Shown here piece after piece: positions 55,435 to 64,000 of a stretch of 64,000 nt of DNA. The notes beneath the pieces were generated by a model. It was not told where the DNA came from and ran no database searches. It saw nothing but the letters and a program-made list of their open reading frames with translations. The position numbers and the translations under genes were made by a program. The stretch is from Flavobacteriaceae bacterium GF1 (GTDB lineage: Bacteria; Bacteroidota; Bacteroidia; Flavobacteriales; Flavobacteriaceae). The DNA lies in the NCBI GenBank assembly GCA_009797885.1, contig WNKP01000011.1, positions 88,004 to 152,003 of the forward strand, given 5' to 3'. The stretch's first letter is position 1. Every line of letters begins with the position of its first letter.

Positions 55435-56121
55435 ATGAAAAGAATTTTACTCGTAGTTTTTTCCATTTTAATCCTGGTCTCCTGCACCCGAAGTGAAAAC
55501 ACGATGCTGGTTTCAGGAAATATCCAGGGCTTAAAAAAGGGATGGCTCTATCTTCAAAAGACGGAAGATTCCCTATTGATAAATGTAGATTCCCTGGAAA
55601 TTAGGGGAGACGGTGCTTTTTCATTCCAATATGAAATGGAACATCCGGAATTGTTTTATCTCTATTTGGATAAAGCGGACAATAATGATGTTAACGATCG
55701 TATTTCCTTTTTTGGGGAAAAAGGAAACATATGGATCAGCACAAGTTGGAACCAATTCGAAAAACAAGCCAAAATCACGGGATCCAAGCATCACGATGAT
55801 TTTGCAGAGTACAAGGAAATGATGTCCAATTTTAACAAAAGGGATTTGGAATTGGCCCAAACCGCTTTTTCAGAAAGTGACACCCTTAAAATTGATTCCT
55901 TGGAAAGTCTGGCAGAACGGAATTATATCAATCGTTACCGCTACTTATTGAACTTTAGCCTAACGCACCCCAATTCCTATGTTACCCCTTACATTGCCCT
56001 TACGGACGGAGAAGAGGCCAATCCCATCTATTTGGATTCCATTTATTCCGTTTTACCGGATAGCGTTGCCCGAAGTAAATATGGAAGGGCACTCAAGGAA
56101 ATGGTGGACAGGTTACCTTGA
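55435..56121 (+). CDS. Lipoprotein with DUF4369 domain
   Basis: A 228-residue lipoprotein (lipobox LVSC, about residue 16) with a DUF4369 domain: VSGNIQGLKKGWLYLQK, then ELFYLYLDKADNND. DUF4369 usually precedes a thioredoxin-like domain in Bacteroidota; here the C-terminal half is helical without a CxxC, so this is a DUF4369 protein without the redox part. The function is unknown. Confidence 0.85.
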   Translation: MKRILLVVFSILILVSCTRSENTMLVSGNIQGLKKGWLYLQKTEDSLLINVDSLEIRGDGAFSFQYEMEHPELFYLYLDKADNNDVNDRISFFGEKGNIWISTSWNQFEKQAKITGSKHHDDFAEYKEMMSNFNKRDLELAQTAFSESDTLKIDSLESLAERNYINRYRYLLNFSLTHPNSYVTPYIALTDGEEANPIYLDSIYSVLPDSVARSKYGRALKEMVDRLP

Positions 56122-56124
56122 GGA

Positions 56125-56394
56125 CTAAGCCAGTTTGTCCAAATCCTCGATTAAAGCGGTTGCTTTTTCCTCCAACTCGCTCCTAATGGACTTGAAATGG
56201 CCTTTTTTATCACTCACGTCCTTTTGATGTACTTTGCCCATTAATTCATCAAAAACCTGAATGGACCTATCGATTATTGCTGAGCCTTCATTGGAGTCCA
56301 TATTGTTTGTAGCGGATTCCCATTGATATACTGCTTCAATAATATCGCCCAAAACAAAATTGATGTCTTTTTTAAGGTCCCGTATATTGGCCAT
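56125..56394 (-). CDS. Small helical protein of unknown function
   Basis: An 89-residue, almost wholly helical, charged protein (MANIRDLKKDINFVLGDI at the start, ending ALIEDLDKLA). It has no signal peptide or membrane segment. Its codon use fits the neighbours. Convergent with the DUF4369 gene; unlinked from manA by 26 bases but read in the same direction. The family is not recognised. Confidence 0.65.
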   Translation of the reverse strand: MANIRDLKKDINFVLGDIIEAVYQWESATNNMDSNEGSAIIDRSIQVFDELMGKVHQKDVSDKKGHFKSIRSELEEKATALIEDLDKLA

Positions 56395-56420
56395 GGAAAT
56401 ATTTTTTTCTAAAAGTACGA

Positions 56421-57386
56421 TTAAATCGTTACTTCCAAAAGTTGGCTTCCCTTCGTAGCAATTTCAATTCCAGTGCTGGAGGCCGATACCAACAGTGTTT
56501 CGCCTTTTTCAATGGAAGTGCTGCCCCAGTCGTTGGTCACCTTGGCCGCCCCGTCAACACAGAGATAAATGGAAAACGAATCCCTGTCTACGACATCTTG
56601 GACAAAATCTTGGGTCAGATCAAGAAAATTGGTTTTAAAATAGGGACAGTCCACCATCCCATTTACGGTATCAGGAATTCTTGCATAATTGACCTTAAAA
56701 TCATCTTTCTTGTTAAAATCGATGGCATCTACCGCCAATTCGGTATGCAACTCCCGGAGATTGCCATTTTTGTCCCTACGATTAAAATCAAAAACACGGT
56801 ACGTAATGTCCGAAGTCTGTTGTATCTCGGCCAACAGTACACCTCCCCCAATAGCATGTATTTTCCCCGTATTAATAAAATACGTATCCCCAGCTACCAC
56901 CTCTTCATAATTTAACAGGTCCAAAAGCGTATTGTCCTCCAGACTTTTGACATATACCTCCTTGTCCACATCTTTATTGAATCCGACTATCAATTTGGCA
57001 CCAGGATCGGCGTCCATCACATGCCACATTTCCGTTTTTCCAAAGGAGTCATGACGTTTTTTGGCCAGTTCATCATTTGGATGCAGTTGAATTGAAAGAT
57101 CTTGTTTGGCATCAATGAACTTAATGAGTATGGGAAAGTCGTGACCAAAACGTTCAATAACGCCATTGCCCATTAATTCCACGGGGTATTTTTCGATCAA
57201 TTCATTGAGGGAGGTGCCAGCCAGTGGCCCATTGCCAACAATGGAAACATCGCCTTTAACACCGGAAAGCTCCCAGCTTTCTCCCGTTGTTTCAGTTTCA
57301 CTGGGTTTATTGAAAAGCTGTTTTAGTTTATCACCGCCCCAGAGACGGTCTTTCATTATAGGAGTGAATTTTAAGGGATATAGCAT
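56421..57386 (-). CDS. manA: Class I mannose-6-phosphate isomerase
   Basis: A 321-residue cupin phosphomannose isomerase interconverting mannose-6-P and fructose-6-P. The ATG at 57386 gives MLYPLKFTPIMKDRLWGG. Zinc ligands are in SIQLHPNDELA (Gln/His), FGKTEMWHVMDA (Glu), and NTGKIHAIGGG (His); the Arg of VFDFNRRDKNG is the substrate-binding residue. It is 4 bases downstream of the queD-like gene, so it is the last gene of a three-gene operon with Idi. Confidence 0.94.
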   Translation of the reverse strand: MLYPLKFTPIMKDRLWGGDKLKQLFNKPSETETTGESWELSGVKGDVSIVGNGPLAGTSLNELIEKYPVELMGNGVIERFGHDFPILIKFIDAKQDLSIQLHPNDELAKKRHDSFGKTEMWHVMDADPGAKLIVGFNKDVDKEVYVKSLEDNTLLDLLNYEEVVAGDTYFINTGKIHAIGGGVLLAEIQQTSDITYRVFDFNRRDKNGNLRELHTELAVDAIDFNKKDDFKVNYARIPDTVNGMVDCPYFKTNFLDLTQDFVQDVVDRDSFSIYLCVDGAAKVTNDWGSTSIEKGETLLVSASSTGIEIATKGSQLLEVTI

Positions 57387-57390
57387 AGGG

Positions 57391-57798
57391 TTATCCTGAA
57401 TAGGTGACAAAATTTCTTGGGGTCTCGTACAACGTAATTTCCAATTCCTTACTGGAATCGATATAAGGACGTAGTTTGTTAAAAATAACAACGGCTATAT
57501 TTTCGGCCGTAGGATTCAATTCCTTGAATTCAGGGACCTCAACGTTTAAATTCTTGTGGTCCATGGCATCCTCAACCTCCGCCTTTATCAAATCCTTCAA
57601 TTCCTTCATATCCATAACATAACCCGTTTCCTTGTCGATCTCACCGGTAACGCTGACAATTAAGTCGTAGTTATGTCCATGATAGCGGGGATTATTGCAC
57701 TTACCAAACGTTGCCTCATTTTTTTCAAAGCTCCAATCTGGCCTAAACAAACGATGTGCGGCATTAAAATGTGCTTTTCTACTGACCTTAACTTTCAT
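57391..57798 (-). CDS. 6-carboxytetrahydropterin synthase / PTPS family (QueD-like)
   Basis: A 135-residue PTPS-fold enzyme. Zinc ligands are in KAHFNAAHR (His15-type) and YHGHNYDL (HxH); the catalytic Cys lies in FGKCNNPRYHGHNY and the acid/base Asp-His in DAMDHKNLN; the Glu near the C-terminus is in LYETP. It makes 6-carboxytetrahydropterin in queuosine biosynthesis or, less likely, 6-pyruvoyltetrahydropterin. It overlaps idi by one base (TAATG). Confidence 0.9.
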   Translation of the reverse strand: MKVKVSRKAHFNAAHRLFRPDWSFEKNEATFGKCNNPRYHGHNYDLIVSVTGEIDKETGYVMDMKELKDLIKAEVEDAMDHKNLNVEVPEFKELNPTAENIAVVIFNKLRPYIDSSKELEITLYETPRNFVTYSG

Positions 57799-58322
57799 TA
57801 ACCAATACTTTTCACCAAATAATTATAAAAACGCTCAAAGATAATCTTAAACCATGCCGTATAGGCTTTGGGGTTTTTACCAATATCACACTTAATATCC
57901 TCCGGGAACATCCATTTCCAATCCGCCACCTCTTCCGGGTTAATTTTTGGATCGCCATTATAGTTGCCCACCATAACATGGTCCAATTCGTGTTCTGTCA
58001 GTCCATTATCGAACGGCGCCTTATAAATAAAGGAAAACACCTCTTTTAACTCGGTGACAAAACCCATTTCTTCCATCAAACGCCTTTTCCCTGCTTCAAT
58101 ATTGGTCTCTCCATCCCTTTGATGACTACAACAGGTATTGGTCCATAGCAAAGGCGAATGGTACTTTTGGGCCGCCCGTTGTTGAAGCATAATCTCCCCA
58201 TTGGAATTCATGATAAAAACAGAAAATGCCCTATGGAGCACCGCTTTTTCATGAGCTTCCATTTTGGGCATCAATCCAATTTGCTCATCATTTGGATTGA
58301 CCAAAATAACTTTCTCTTCCAT
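57798..58322 (-). CDS. idi: Isopentenyl-diphosphate isomerase, type I
   Basis: A 174-residue Nudix-type IPP isomerase that converts IPP and DMAPP. The catalytic Cys is in WTNTCCSHQR, the metal-binding region in GKRRLMEEMGF (Nudix-like), and the second Glu in YNGDPKINPEEVADWKW. It begins the operon idi-queD-manA. The 73 bases upstream contain a perfect 16-bp palindrome at 58356-58371. Confidence 0.95.
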   Translation of the reverse strand: MEEKVILVNPNDEQIGLMPKMEAHEKAVLHRAFSVFIMNSNGEIMLQQRAAQKYHSPLLWTNTCCSHQRDGETNIEAGKRRLMEEMGFVTELKEVFSFIYKAPFDNGLTEHELDHVMVGNYNGDPKINPEEVADWKWMFPEDIKCDIGKNPKAYTAWFKIIFERFYNYLVKSIG

Positions 58323-58355
58323 AGGTGTAAAAATACGTCCTTTGCTTGACTGAAC

Positions 58356-58371
58356 ATATCAAGCTTGATAT
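58356..58371. promoter_or_regulatory. Perfect 16-bp palindrome between idi and porP/sprF
   Basis: ATATCAAGCTTGATAT is an uninterrupted self-complementary sequence between the idi start codon and the 3' end of the type IX-linked gene. It could be an operator or a weak cruciform terminator; no T-run follows. Confidence 0.3.
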
Positions 58372-58395
58372 AAAATATTGATGATCGGATAGGGT

Positions 58396-59343
58396 TTAGA
58401 AGAACCTTGGCGATTTTAAATTGCCCAAACGCTGAATGAAATCATATCGCAAAATGATTTCAAAAGAGCCATCGTTAAATGTAGTGGCACCCAAATCCGT
58501 GGTCTCGCGGTCGTGCGCAATCCCGATAAGGAGTTTATCGGAAATATTGAACCCCACCATTCCGCTAAAGGCGGCATCCCATCTATAGGCCGCTCCTACA
58601 ATGAATTTATCATTGAACATAAAATTTGCCGAAAGGTCGACCTGTAAAGGAGCTCCTTCGACCCATTTGGTCAATAATGCCGGTTTAAATTTTAAAAAGG
58701 GATTCAAATCCCAAACATAACCCGTAATAAGGTACCAACTCATCCGCTCCCTTGCCGTGGACAGGGAAGATTCTTCAAAATGTTCCGTTTCGAGCATTCT
58801 TGGGACGGACAAACCGGCATAGAACCGATCGGTATGGTAATATATCCCTGCGCCTACATTTGGTGAAAAGCGGTTGTCAATATCAGAAGGGAGAGTCACT
58901 TGACCTTGCAAAGTGCCCGTTTCCAATTGGGAAAATTGTATATCCAATAAATGGGCACTGGCTTTTAACCCAAAACTCAGTTTTCCATCAATGCCCGTCT
59001 GAATGGTGTAAGAGAAATCAACATCAAAATACGTTTCAGAAGTAGGTCCAATAACATCGTTGACAATGGAAACCCCCAGACCTACACCCCTATAGCCCAT
59101 TGGTGTATGTAGATTAAGTGTTTGTGTTTCCGGTGCACCATCCAGACCTACCCATTGCGACCTGTACAAGGCGGCTATGCTCAAGTGCCCCCTTGAGCCC
59201 GCATATGCCGGGTTTACACTGACCGTATTGTACATATACTGTGTATATTGGGCATCTTGTTGGGCGTGAGACCAAAACCCAAGTACCAATAGACTGACCA
59301 ATACCAACCCTTTCTGGAATACCGCTAAATTTATTCTCTCCAC
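58396..59343 (-). CDS. PorP/SprF family outer membrane protein (type IX secretion)
   Basis: A 315-residue outer membrane protein with a signal peptide (cleavage near HAQQ, about residue 27). The hallmark segments are DAQYTQYMYNTVSVNPAYAGS just after the signal and QWVGLDGAPETQTLN; alternating strands follow. PorP/SprF proteins are encoded beside the large surface proteins whose type IX export they support, as SprF does for SprB. Here it follows a type IX sorting-domain protein gene by 10 bases. Confidence 0.94.
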   Translation of the reverse strand: MERINLAVFQKGLVLVSLLVLGFWSHAQQDAQYTQYMYNTVSVNPAYAGSRGHLSIAALYRSQWVGLDGAPETQTLNLHTPMGYRGVGLGVSIVNDVIGPTSETYFDVDFSYTIQTGIDGKLSFGLKASAHLLDIQFSQLETGTLQGQVTLPSDIDNRFSPNVGAGIYYHTDRFYAGLSVPRMLETEHFEESSLSTARERMSWYLITGYVWDLNPFLKFKPALLTKWVEGAPLQVDLSANFMFNDKFIVGAAYRWDAAFSGMVGFNISDKLLIGIAHDRETTDLGATTFNDGSFEIILRYDFIQRLGNLKSPRFF

Positions 59344-59353
59344 AACTTTACCT

Positions 59354-61375
59354 TTACCTGTTTATATATATATAGCCCGATAGTTGTTTCATTTGGCCTG
59401 TTTGGTCTTCAAAATCAATGATGTAAAAATATGTTCCGGTGGGAAGTTTGCTGTCCTGATCAACCGTAACCCTGCCTTGCGAGGTCCCATCAAAATTGTT
59501 TGAGTCATTATCGTATGCCCTGGTCTTAAATACCAATACCCCCCACCTATTAAAGATTTTCACGGTGTTGTTGGGAAAATTCCCGATGTTTTCAATAAAG
59601 AGCGTATCAAAATTCCCATCTCCATTTGGTGTCAAAATCTGAATGACCAGAATCTCTTCTTCACTAGGCAAAGTGGGCTCCAAATCAGAATCCAGATAAT
59701 TTGGAATACCATTGCCATTGGAATCATCATTGGCATAATTCCCGTCAGAGTCCAAATCTTCATCCACTGTATCAATACCATCATCATCATCGTCCGTATC
59801 CCTATAATCTGGAATGTCATCACCATCGGTATCCGGTAAATCCGTAGTTGGGTCGTCGATTTCATCATTCACATCCACGTCAACTAAAACACTTCCTTCA
59901 TAACCATCATCCAGACCATCACCATCGGTATCGGAATCTATCCAAATCGCATCCGGTAACCCATTTTGGTCAAAATCATTGCCTTCTATATTATCTGGGA
60001 CACCATCATTATCACTGTCTTCATCCACATAATCGGGAATACCGTCATTGTCCGTATCCAAAGGAATCAATCCAAGATTTCCATTTTGTTCATAGGCATC
60101 GTCCAAACCGTTGTTGTTTGCATCCCCAGCGCTCGGAGAAATGTAACCAATGGTCACCTGTGCTTCAATGTTATCGGGAATACCATCATTATCACTATCA
60201 ATATCCAAGTAATCGGGAATACCATCCCCATCGGTGTCCGTTGGGCTTGTGGTAGGATCATTATCCCCATCCAGGTTCAAATCTTCAAAGGTGTCAACGA
60301 TACCATCGTTGTCCAAATCCAGATCGGTCATTTGCGTTACTACAACAGTAACCGTAGCGGTGCTACAATTGCTTTGGTCATCACAAACGGTATACTCAAA
60401 AGTATCCGTTCCTTCAAACCCTGGATTTGGGATATAGCTCACAAAATCATCTGATAGGTCCCCGGGCGTTCCACTGTCATTTAGGGTTACCGTTCCATTG
60501 GTTGGATTCGTAGTGGTCAATGTTCCAATGCTGGGTACATCGTTATCATTCATCAAAACATTGATGTCCACGGCAATACCTTCTTCCGTAAAAACGGAAT
60601 CATCAAATGCGTCCACTATGGGTAATACGTCCACCGTAACAGTTGCCGGACTACAATCGCCAATAGCGTTACACACTGTGTACGTAAAACTGTCCACCCC
60701 GTTAAAGTCCGGATTTGGTATATAAGTTACACTATCGTCGGTTGGGTCGTTTGGAGTGCCATTATCATCAATGTTCACAATACCATTTGCCGGGTTAGAA
60801 GCGGTTAAAGTTCCTACCGTAGGCAAATCAGAGTCGTTGGCATAAATAGGAACAATGACCGAATCATCTTCATTTACGGTAACACTATCGTCCTGGAGAC
60901 TGGCCGCCTGCTGCATACAGACTACCGTAAATCTTGGAAGCTCCATCGTATTACCAACTTTTGTGATTGTGGCTATATAACGTTCCACAGTTTCGGTAGC
61001 TATAACAGTTGGTTGGGTTCCTGTCAGGGAGGCATCGTTCCAACTAACGGTTGCACTTCCCTGAACATTGGCGGAAACATCCAAGGTCACCTCATTGGAA
61101 GGAGCGTTGCAGTTGGTTATGATAAAATATCCAGTAGCATTGGAACCGCAAAGCGTACCATCATAGGTCGCAAAATAGACCCCTGGTTGGGTTACTTCAT
61201 AAAAAGAGTCGGTTCCCAAAACGGTAGCCGTATCAGAGGCTTCATACCAACGATAATTACCTTCATCGCCACTATTTGGCGCTTGGAGCAGAAATTGGGC
61301 ATTGGTAATTGATACTCCCAAGATCGTAAGGACAATACTTATAAAAAGGCTTTTATGTGCTATGAAATATCTCAA
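59354..61375 (-). CDS. Large secreted protein with type B (gliding-motility) C-terminal sorting domain
   Basis: A 673-residue secreted protein (signal peptide ends near TNAQ, residue about 27). Its domain order: N-terminal unknown region, two Ig-like/cadherin-like domains (about 165-350) with [11 protein letters not shown] and [21 protein letters not shown] motifs, a string of thrombospondin type 3 repeats rich in DxDxDG (about 355-560), and the gliding motility-associated C-terminal domain (about 585-673) with the TPNGDGNFD motif and [11 protein letters not shown]. It should be exported and attached to the cell surface by the type IX system. The preceding PorP/SprF gene lies downstream in the same operon. 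Confidence 0.92.
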   Translation of the reverse strand: MRYFIAHKSLFISIVLTILGVSITNAQFLLQAPNSGDEGNYRWYEASDTATVLGTDSFYEVTQPGVYFATYDGTLCGSNATGYFIITNCNAPSNEVTLDVSANVQGSATVSWNDASLTGTQPTVIATETVERYIATITKVGNTMELPRFTVVCMQQAASLQDDSVTVNEDDSVIVPIYANDSDLPTVGTLTASNPANGIVNIDDNGTPNDPTDDSVTYIPNPDFNGVDSFTYTVCNAIGDCSPATVTVDVLPIVDAFDDSVFTEEGIAVDINVLMNDNDVPSIGTLTTTNPTNGTVTLNDSGTPGDLSDDFVSYIPNPGFEGTDTFEYTVCDDQSNCSTATVTVVVTQMTDLDLDNDGIVDTFEDLNLDGDNDPTTSPTDTDGDGIPDYLDIDSDNDGIPDNIEAQVTIGYISPSAGDANNNGLDDAYEQNGNLGLIPLDTDNDGIPDYVDEDSDNDGVPDNIEGNDFDQNGLPDAIWIDSDTDGDGLDDGYEGSVLVDVDVNDEIDDPTTDLPDTDGDDIPDYRDTDDDDDGIDTVDEDLDSDGNYANDDSNGNGIPNYLDSDLEPTLPSEEEILVIQILTPNGDGNFDTLFIENIGNFPNNTVKIFNRWGVLVFKTRAYDNDSNNFDGTSQGRVTVDQDSKLPTGTYFYIIDFEDQTGQMKQLSGYIYINR

Positions 61376-61400
61376 TTCGATTTGGGGTCGGTTTAATACA

Positions 61401-62048
61401 TTATTTTACGACAAATACCACATTAATAAGGGAGTTGTAGTCTGCGGGTTGACCAATAATATCATACTCCATTTCTCCAGTTGCCCCATTAATGCTAATG
61501 TTTGCGAACACCAATGGATCGAAATAGGTAACATAATAATAAAGCTCGTTCGCAGCATAAACTGGTATATCCGGAGCGGGTGTTGCACCGTCCATGCTCC
61601 GTACCAAACTAGAATTGCCCGATCCAAACTGATTCAGGTACTGCTGATATAGATTAACCGTTCTATTCGTCCCGTTTGACGAGGCATCAATGGCTATGGA
61701 GGGGGGATAGAAAATCCGCCCTGACGCCGAGGTGATCGGTGCTATATCTTGGATAACATCCTCAACCGAAGATTCAGTATTGCCATCCCCGTCCACATCA
61801 ATTGGCGTGTCCGAGTTCACCTCAGAAGCAGCTTGGTCATCGGTGGCCCTTGCCCATGACGATCCGTTGTAATAGTATATCACATTGTCATCGGTATTGT
61901 ATAAACACTGTCCTATGGAAGCCCCGGAAATTCCAGACATTTCTGCTGTTGTCGCCGTAGGAAGTCCCATTAATGAATTCGCATCAATTTGTGCATTTAT
62001 GGTAAGCACTGTACTTGTAAATGCCAATGTTAAGATTGCTTTCTTCAT
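61401..62048 (-). CDS. Secreted protein of unknown function in the surface-adhesin operon
   Basis: A 215-residue protein with a signal peptide (cleavage near TINAQ, about residue 19), then [17 protein letters not shown], a motif seen in flavobacterial surface proteins built of trimeric-like repeats. The rest is strand-rich ([17 protein letters not shown]) with no sorting domain. It lies between the giant repeat protein gene and the CTD protein gene, so it may be a partner or chaperone of one of them. Confidence 0.72.
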   Translation of the reverse strand: MKKAILTLAFTSTVLTINAQIDANSLMGLPTATTAEMSGISGASIGQCLYNTDDNVIYYYNGSSWARATDDQAASEVNSDTPIDVDGDGNTESSVEDVIQDIAPITSASGRIFYPPSIAIDASSNGTNRTVNLYQQYLNQFGSGNSSLVRSMDGATPAPDIPVYAANELYYYVTYFDPLVFANISINGATGEMEYDIIGQPADYNSLINVVFVVK

Positions 62049-62083
62049 TAGTATCTTTTTTGGTTTATCGATTCATTTGGTTA

Positions 62084-64000
62084 TTAGTTGGGCAAAACAA
62101 TCACTGAAAACATGAATTCCAGATCGATATCATCCTTTTGAGTGGTCCCGTTATCACTATCACCGATATTGATCCTAAACCCTGCTGTTGTTTGGTTATA
62201 GTAAGTAATTCCCGGATCATCATAATTTTGACTGGTATTTCCCGGACAGTCCCCTCCACAGTCCAATGTTGCCAATTGAATAATGTAATTGGCATTAGAG
62301 AGTGCGGTAGAAAACGTAATCTGATAATCCCCCTCATCTATTCTTGAAACCGTTGCCCCATAAATGGAAGCTGCAGTACCGGTTCCAGCAACTTTTCCTG
62401 CTGCGTATATCGTTGGCATAAACGAGGAGACAAAAGCATTTTGATCTTCCCATTGGGGGTTCCCCGAGCCATCCGTTGTCAATACTTTATCTGCGTCACC
62501 TGCGCCAGCAGTTCCTATTTTTGCTGTGGTTACTGCATCATCAGCTATTTCGGTCGTTCCTACTGCTCCGGCAGCTATCTCCAAGGTGACGTTCTCCAAA
62601 GTGGAGTTTGCGCCGCCGGTCACCGTAAGGTCGCTAGAGGTAATGGAACCGTCACCTGTAATCGAGGTCGCGTCCACTTCCAAAGCACCTGTCGTACCGT
62701 TCTGGGTCAGGCCACTGCCCGCCACATCGGCGTTTATAGTTGCTGCGTTCACAGCATCATCCGCTATTTCCAAGGTTACGTTCTCCAGGGTGGAGTTCGC
62801 ACCTCCCGTTACCGTAAGGTCACTCGAGGTAATGGAACCATCACCCGTAATCGAGGCAACGTCAACCTCAAGGGCACCCGTCGTGCCGTTCTGGGTTAGG
62901 CCGCTACCTGCAACATCAGCATTTATCGTCGCTGCGTTCACCGCGTCATCCGCTATCTCAAGGGTCACGTTCTCCAAGGTAGAGTTCGCACCGCCCGTTA
63001 CCGTCAGGTCACTCGAGGTGATGGAACCATCGCCCGTTATGGACGTAACATCCACCTCCAGGGCGCCCGTGGTGCCGTTCTGGGTCAGGCCACTGCCTGC
63101 TACGTCCGCATTTATCGTTGCCGCATTCACCGCGTCATCCGCTATCTCAAGGGTCACGTTCTCAAAGGTGGAGTTTGCACCGCCCGTCACCGTCAGGTCG
63201 CTAGAGGTAATGGAACCATCGCCCGTAATCGAGGCCACGTCCACTTCCAAAGCACCGGTTGTACCGTTCTGGGACAGGCCACTGCCTGCAACATCAGCAT
63301 TTATCGTTGCCGCGTTCACCGCGTCATCCGCTATTTCCAAGGTCACGTTCTCCAAGGTGGAGTTTGCACCGCCCGTTACCGTAAGGTCACTTGAGGTAAT
63401 GGAACCGTCACCCGTAATCGAGGCCACGTCCACCTCAAGGGCGCCCGTCGTACCGTTCTGGGACAGGCCGCTGCCCGCCACGTCCTGGTTTATCGTTGCT
63501 GCGTTCACTGCATCGGCTGCTATGTCAACTGAAGCGATACTGCCATCGGCTATCTCCGTACTGCCCACTGCGCCGGCGGCTATCTCCAGGGTCACGTTCT
63601 CCAAAGTGGAGTTCGCTCCTCCCGTCACCGTTAGGTCGCTCGAGGTAATGGAACCGTCACCCGTGATCGAGGCCACATCTACTTCCAAGGCGCCCGTCGT
63701 GCCGTTCTGGGTCAGGCCGCTGCCCGCAACGTCCGCGTTTATCGTTGCTGCGTTTACCGCGTCATCGGCAATTTCCAAAGTAACGTTCTCAAAGGTCGAG
63801 TTTGCACCACCCGTCACTGTTAGGTCACTTGAGGTAATGGAACCATCGCCCGTGATAGAGGCCACGTCCACTTCCAAAGCTCCCGTCGTACCGTTCTGGG
63901 TCAGGCCACTACCTGCCACATCGGCGTTTATCGTTGCTGCGTTTACCGCGTCATCGGCAATTTCCAAAGTAACGTTCTCAAAGGTCGAGTTTGCACCACC
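62084..64000 (-). CDS. Giant tandem-repeat secreted protein, partial (N-terminus beyond the window)
   Basis: The reading frame is open across the right edge; at least 638 codons are visible and no genuine start is present, since the first apparent Met at 63967 is a TTG inside a repeat. The visible part is seven tandem copies and parts of one more of a 63-residue unit (ADDAVNAATINADVAGSGL, then NGTTGALEVDVASITGDG, then SITSSDLTVTGGANS), one enlarged by 20 residues. The last 160 residues leave the repeats (GTAGAGDADKVLTTDGSGNPQW) and end in a strand-rich domain closing FMFSVIVLPN. The sequence resembles fibre-like surface proteins of Flavobacteriaceae. It is upstream of a secreted protein, a CTD protein and PorP/SprF in one operon. 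Confidence 0.88.
   Translation of the reverse strand, partial: GGANSTFENVTLEIADDAVNAATINADVAGSGLTQNGTTGALEVDVASITGDGSITSSDLTVTGGANSTFENVTLEIADDAVNAATINADVAGSGLTQNGTTGALEVDVASITGDGSITSSDLTVTGGANSTLENVTLEIAAGAVGSTEIADGSIASVDIAADAVNAATINQDVAGSGLSQNGTTGALEVDVASITGDGSITSSDLTVTGGANSTLENVTLEIADDAVNAATINADVAGSGLSQNGTTGALEVDVASITGDGSITSSDLTVTGGANSTFENVTLEIADDAVNAATINADVAGSGLTQNGTTGALEVDVTSITGDGSITSSDLTVTGGANSTLENVTLEIADDAVNAATINADVAGSGLTQNGTTGALEVDVASITGDGSITSSDLTVTGGANSTLENVTLEIADDAVNAATINADVAGSGLTQNGTTGALEVDATSITGDGSITSSDLTVTGGANSTLENVTLEIAAGAVGTTEIADDAVTTAKIGTAGAGDADKVLTTDGSGNPQWEDQNAFVSSFMPTIYAAGKVAGTGTAASIYGATVSRIDEGDYQITFSTALSNANYIIQLATLDCGGDCPGNTSQNYDDPGITYYNQTTAGFRINIGDSDNGTTQKDDIDLEFMFSVIVLPN
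62570..64000. repeat. Tandem 189-bp repeats coding for the fibre protein
   Basis: The landmark GTTCTC occurs at 62591, 62780, 62969, 63158, 63347, 63596, 63785 and 63974, that is spacings of 189, 189, 189, 189, 249, 189 and 189 bases. The single 249-base interval equals one unit plus 60 bases (20 codons). The last two copies share an exact 77-base match (63735-63811 and 63924-64000), while flanking parts differ at about one site in eight. Confidence 0.93.

Noticed and set aside
58323..58395. Possible transcription terminator at the palindrome behind porP/sprF
   Set aside because: The palindrome is AT-rich with no T-run after it, so termination is not supported; I list it only as a possible operator.
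62441..62899. Plus-strand ORF opposite the tandem repeat
   Set aside because: It mirrors the repeat on the opposite strand, cysteine- and arginine-rich in periodic fashion, typical of an antisense shadow.
1..64000. CRISPR array, tRNA, rRNA or phage module
   Set aside because: No short regularly spaced repeats, no tRNA-like clover-leaf ends and no phage structural genes were seen; the only tandem repeat is the 189-bp coding array.

Overview
The window is chromosomal DNA from a member of the Bacteroidota, most likely a marine Flavobacteriaceae species (a Muricauda/Flagellimonas-like relative is my guess, not shown by the sequence). The lineage signs are a PorP/SprF-type outer membrane protein next to a protein with a gliding-motility/type IX secretion C-terminal domain, the rpmB-rpmG-DUF4295 ribosomal cluster, several TAnnTTTG -7 boxes with a TTG about 19 bases upstream, many lipoproteins and DUF families common in this group, and very tight gene packing. 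No rRNA, tRNA, CRISPR array, insertion sequence or prophage was seen.

Layout. 0-1.1 kb: an AT-rich Vat-type acetyltransferase bounded by a 9-bp inverted repeat, resembling a mobile cassette. 1.1-5.4 kb: an unknown lipoprotein, then a leftward operon for envelope proteins (SurA-like lipoprotein, SurA-like chaperone, MoxR ATPase). 5.5-9.9 kb: SRPBCC proteins, a penicillin-interacting-type serine hydrolase, a fasciclin protein, and an ECF sigma/anti-sigma pair. 9.9-20 kb: oxidoreductase plus DoxX, RimO, a class C serine hydrolase, an amidase, an NTF2-like protein, and an AraC/DUF2911/methyltransferase operon. 20-24 kb: ftsY with an overlapping RDD gene, a secreted calcium-binding-repeat protein, and the L28/L33/DUF4295 operon. 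24-30 kb: CinA, Hpt, FAH hydrolase, DnaQ-like exonuclease, esterase, a 2-oxo acid dehydrogenase E2 and RecR, all leftward. 30-38 kb: sodium:solute symporter, CoA-binding protein, FabH, S9 peptidase, AarF kinase and TetR regulator. 38-47.5 kb: HtpG, membrane proteins, a second ECF sigma/anti-sigma-like pair, MOSC, AraC-AlkB and an S1/P1 nuclease. 47.6-49.5 kb: an SPFH operon ending in a chain of overlapping very small genes. 49.5-56.4 kb: two tandem 732-residue DUF5916-type outer membrane proteins, a DUF819 permease and a DUF4369 lipoprotein. 56.4-58.3 kb: ManA, QueD-like and Idi. 58.4-64 kb: a leftward cell-surface operon running off the right edge: a giant tandem-repeat secreted protein, a small secreted protein, a type IX sorting-domain protein and PorP/SprF.

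The genes are mostly housekeeping and envelope functions. The parts that look accessory or least explained are the flanked acetyltransferase at the left edge, the overlapping small-gene chain behind SPFH (with a 56-codon ORF I do not recognise), the duplicated DUF5916 pair with a copied upstream element, an orphan terminator near 32.5 kb, and the 189-bp tandem-repeat surface gene at the right edge.
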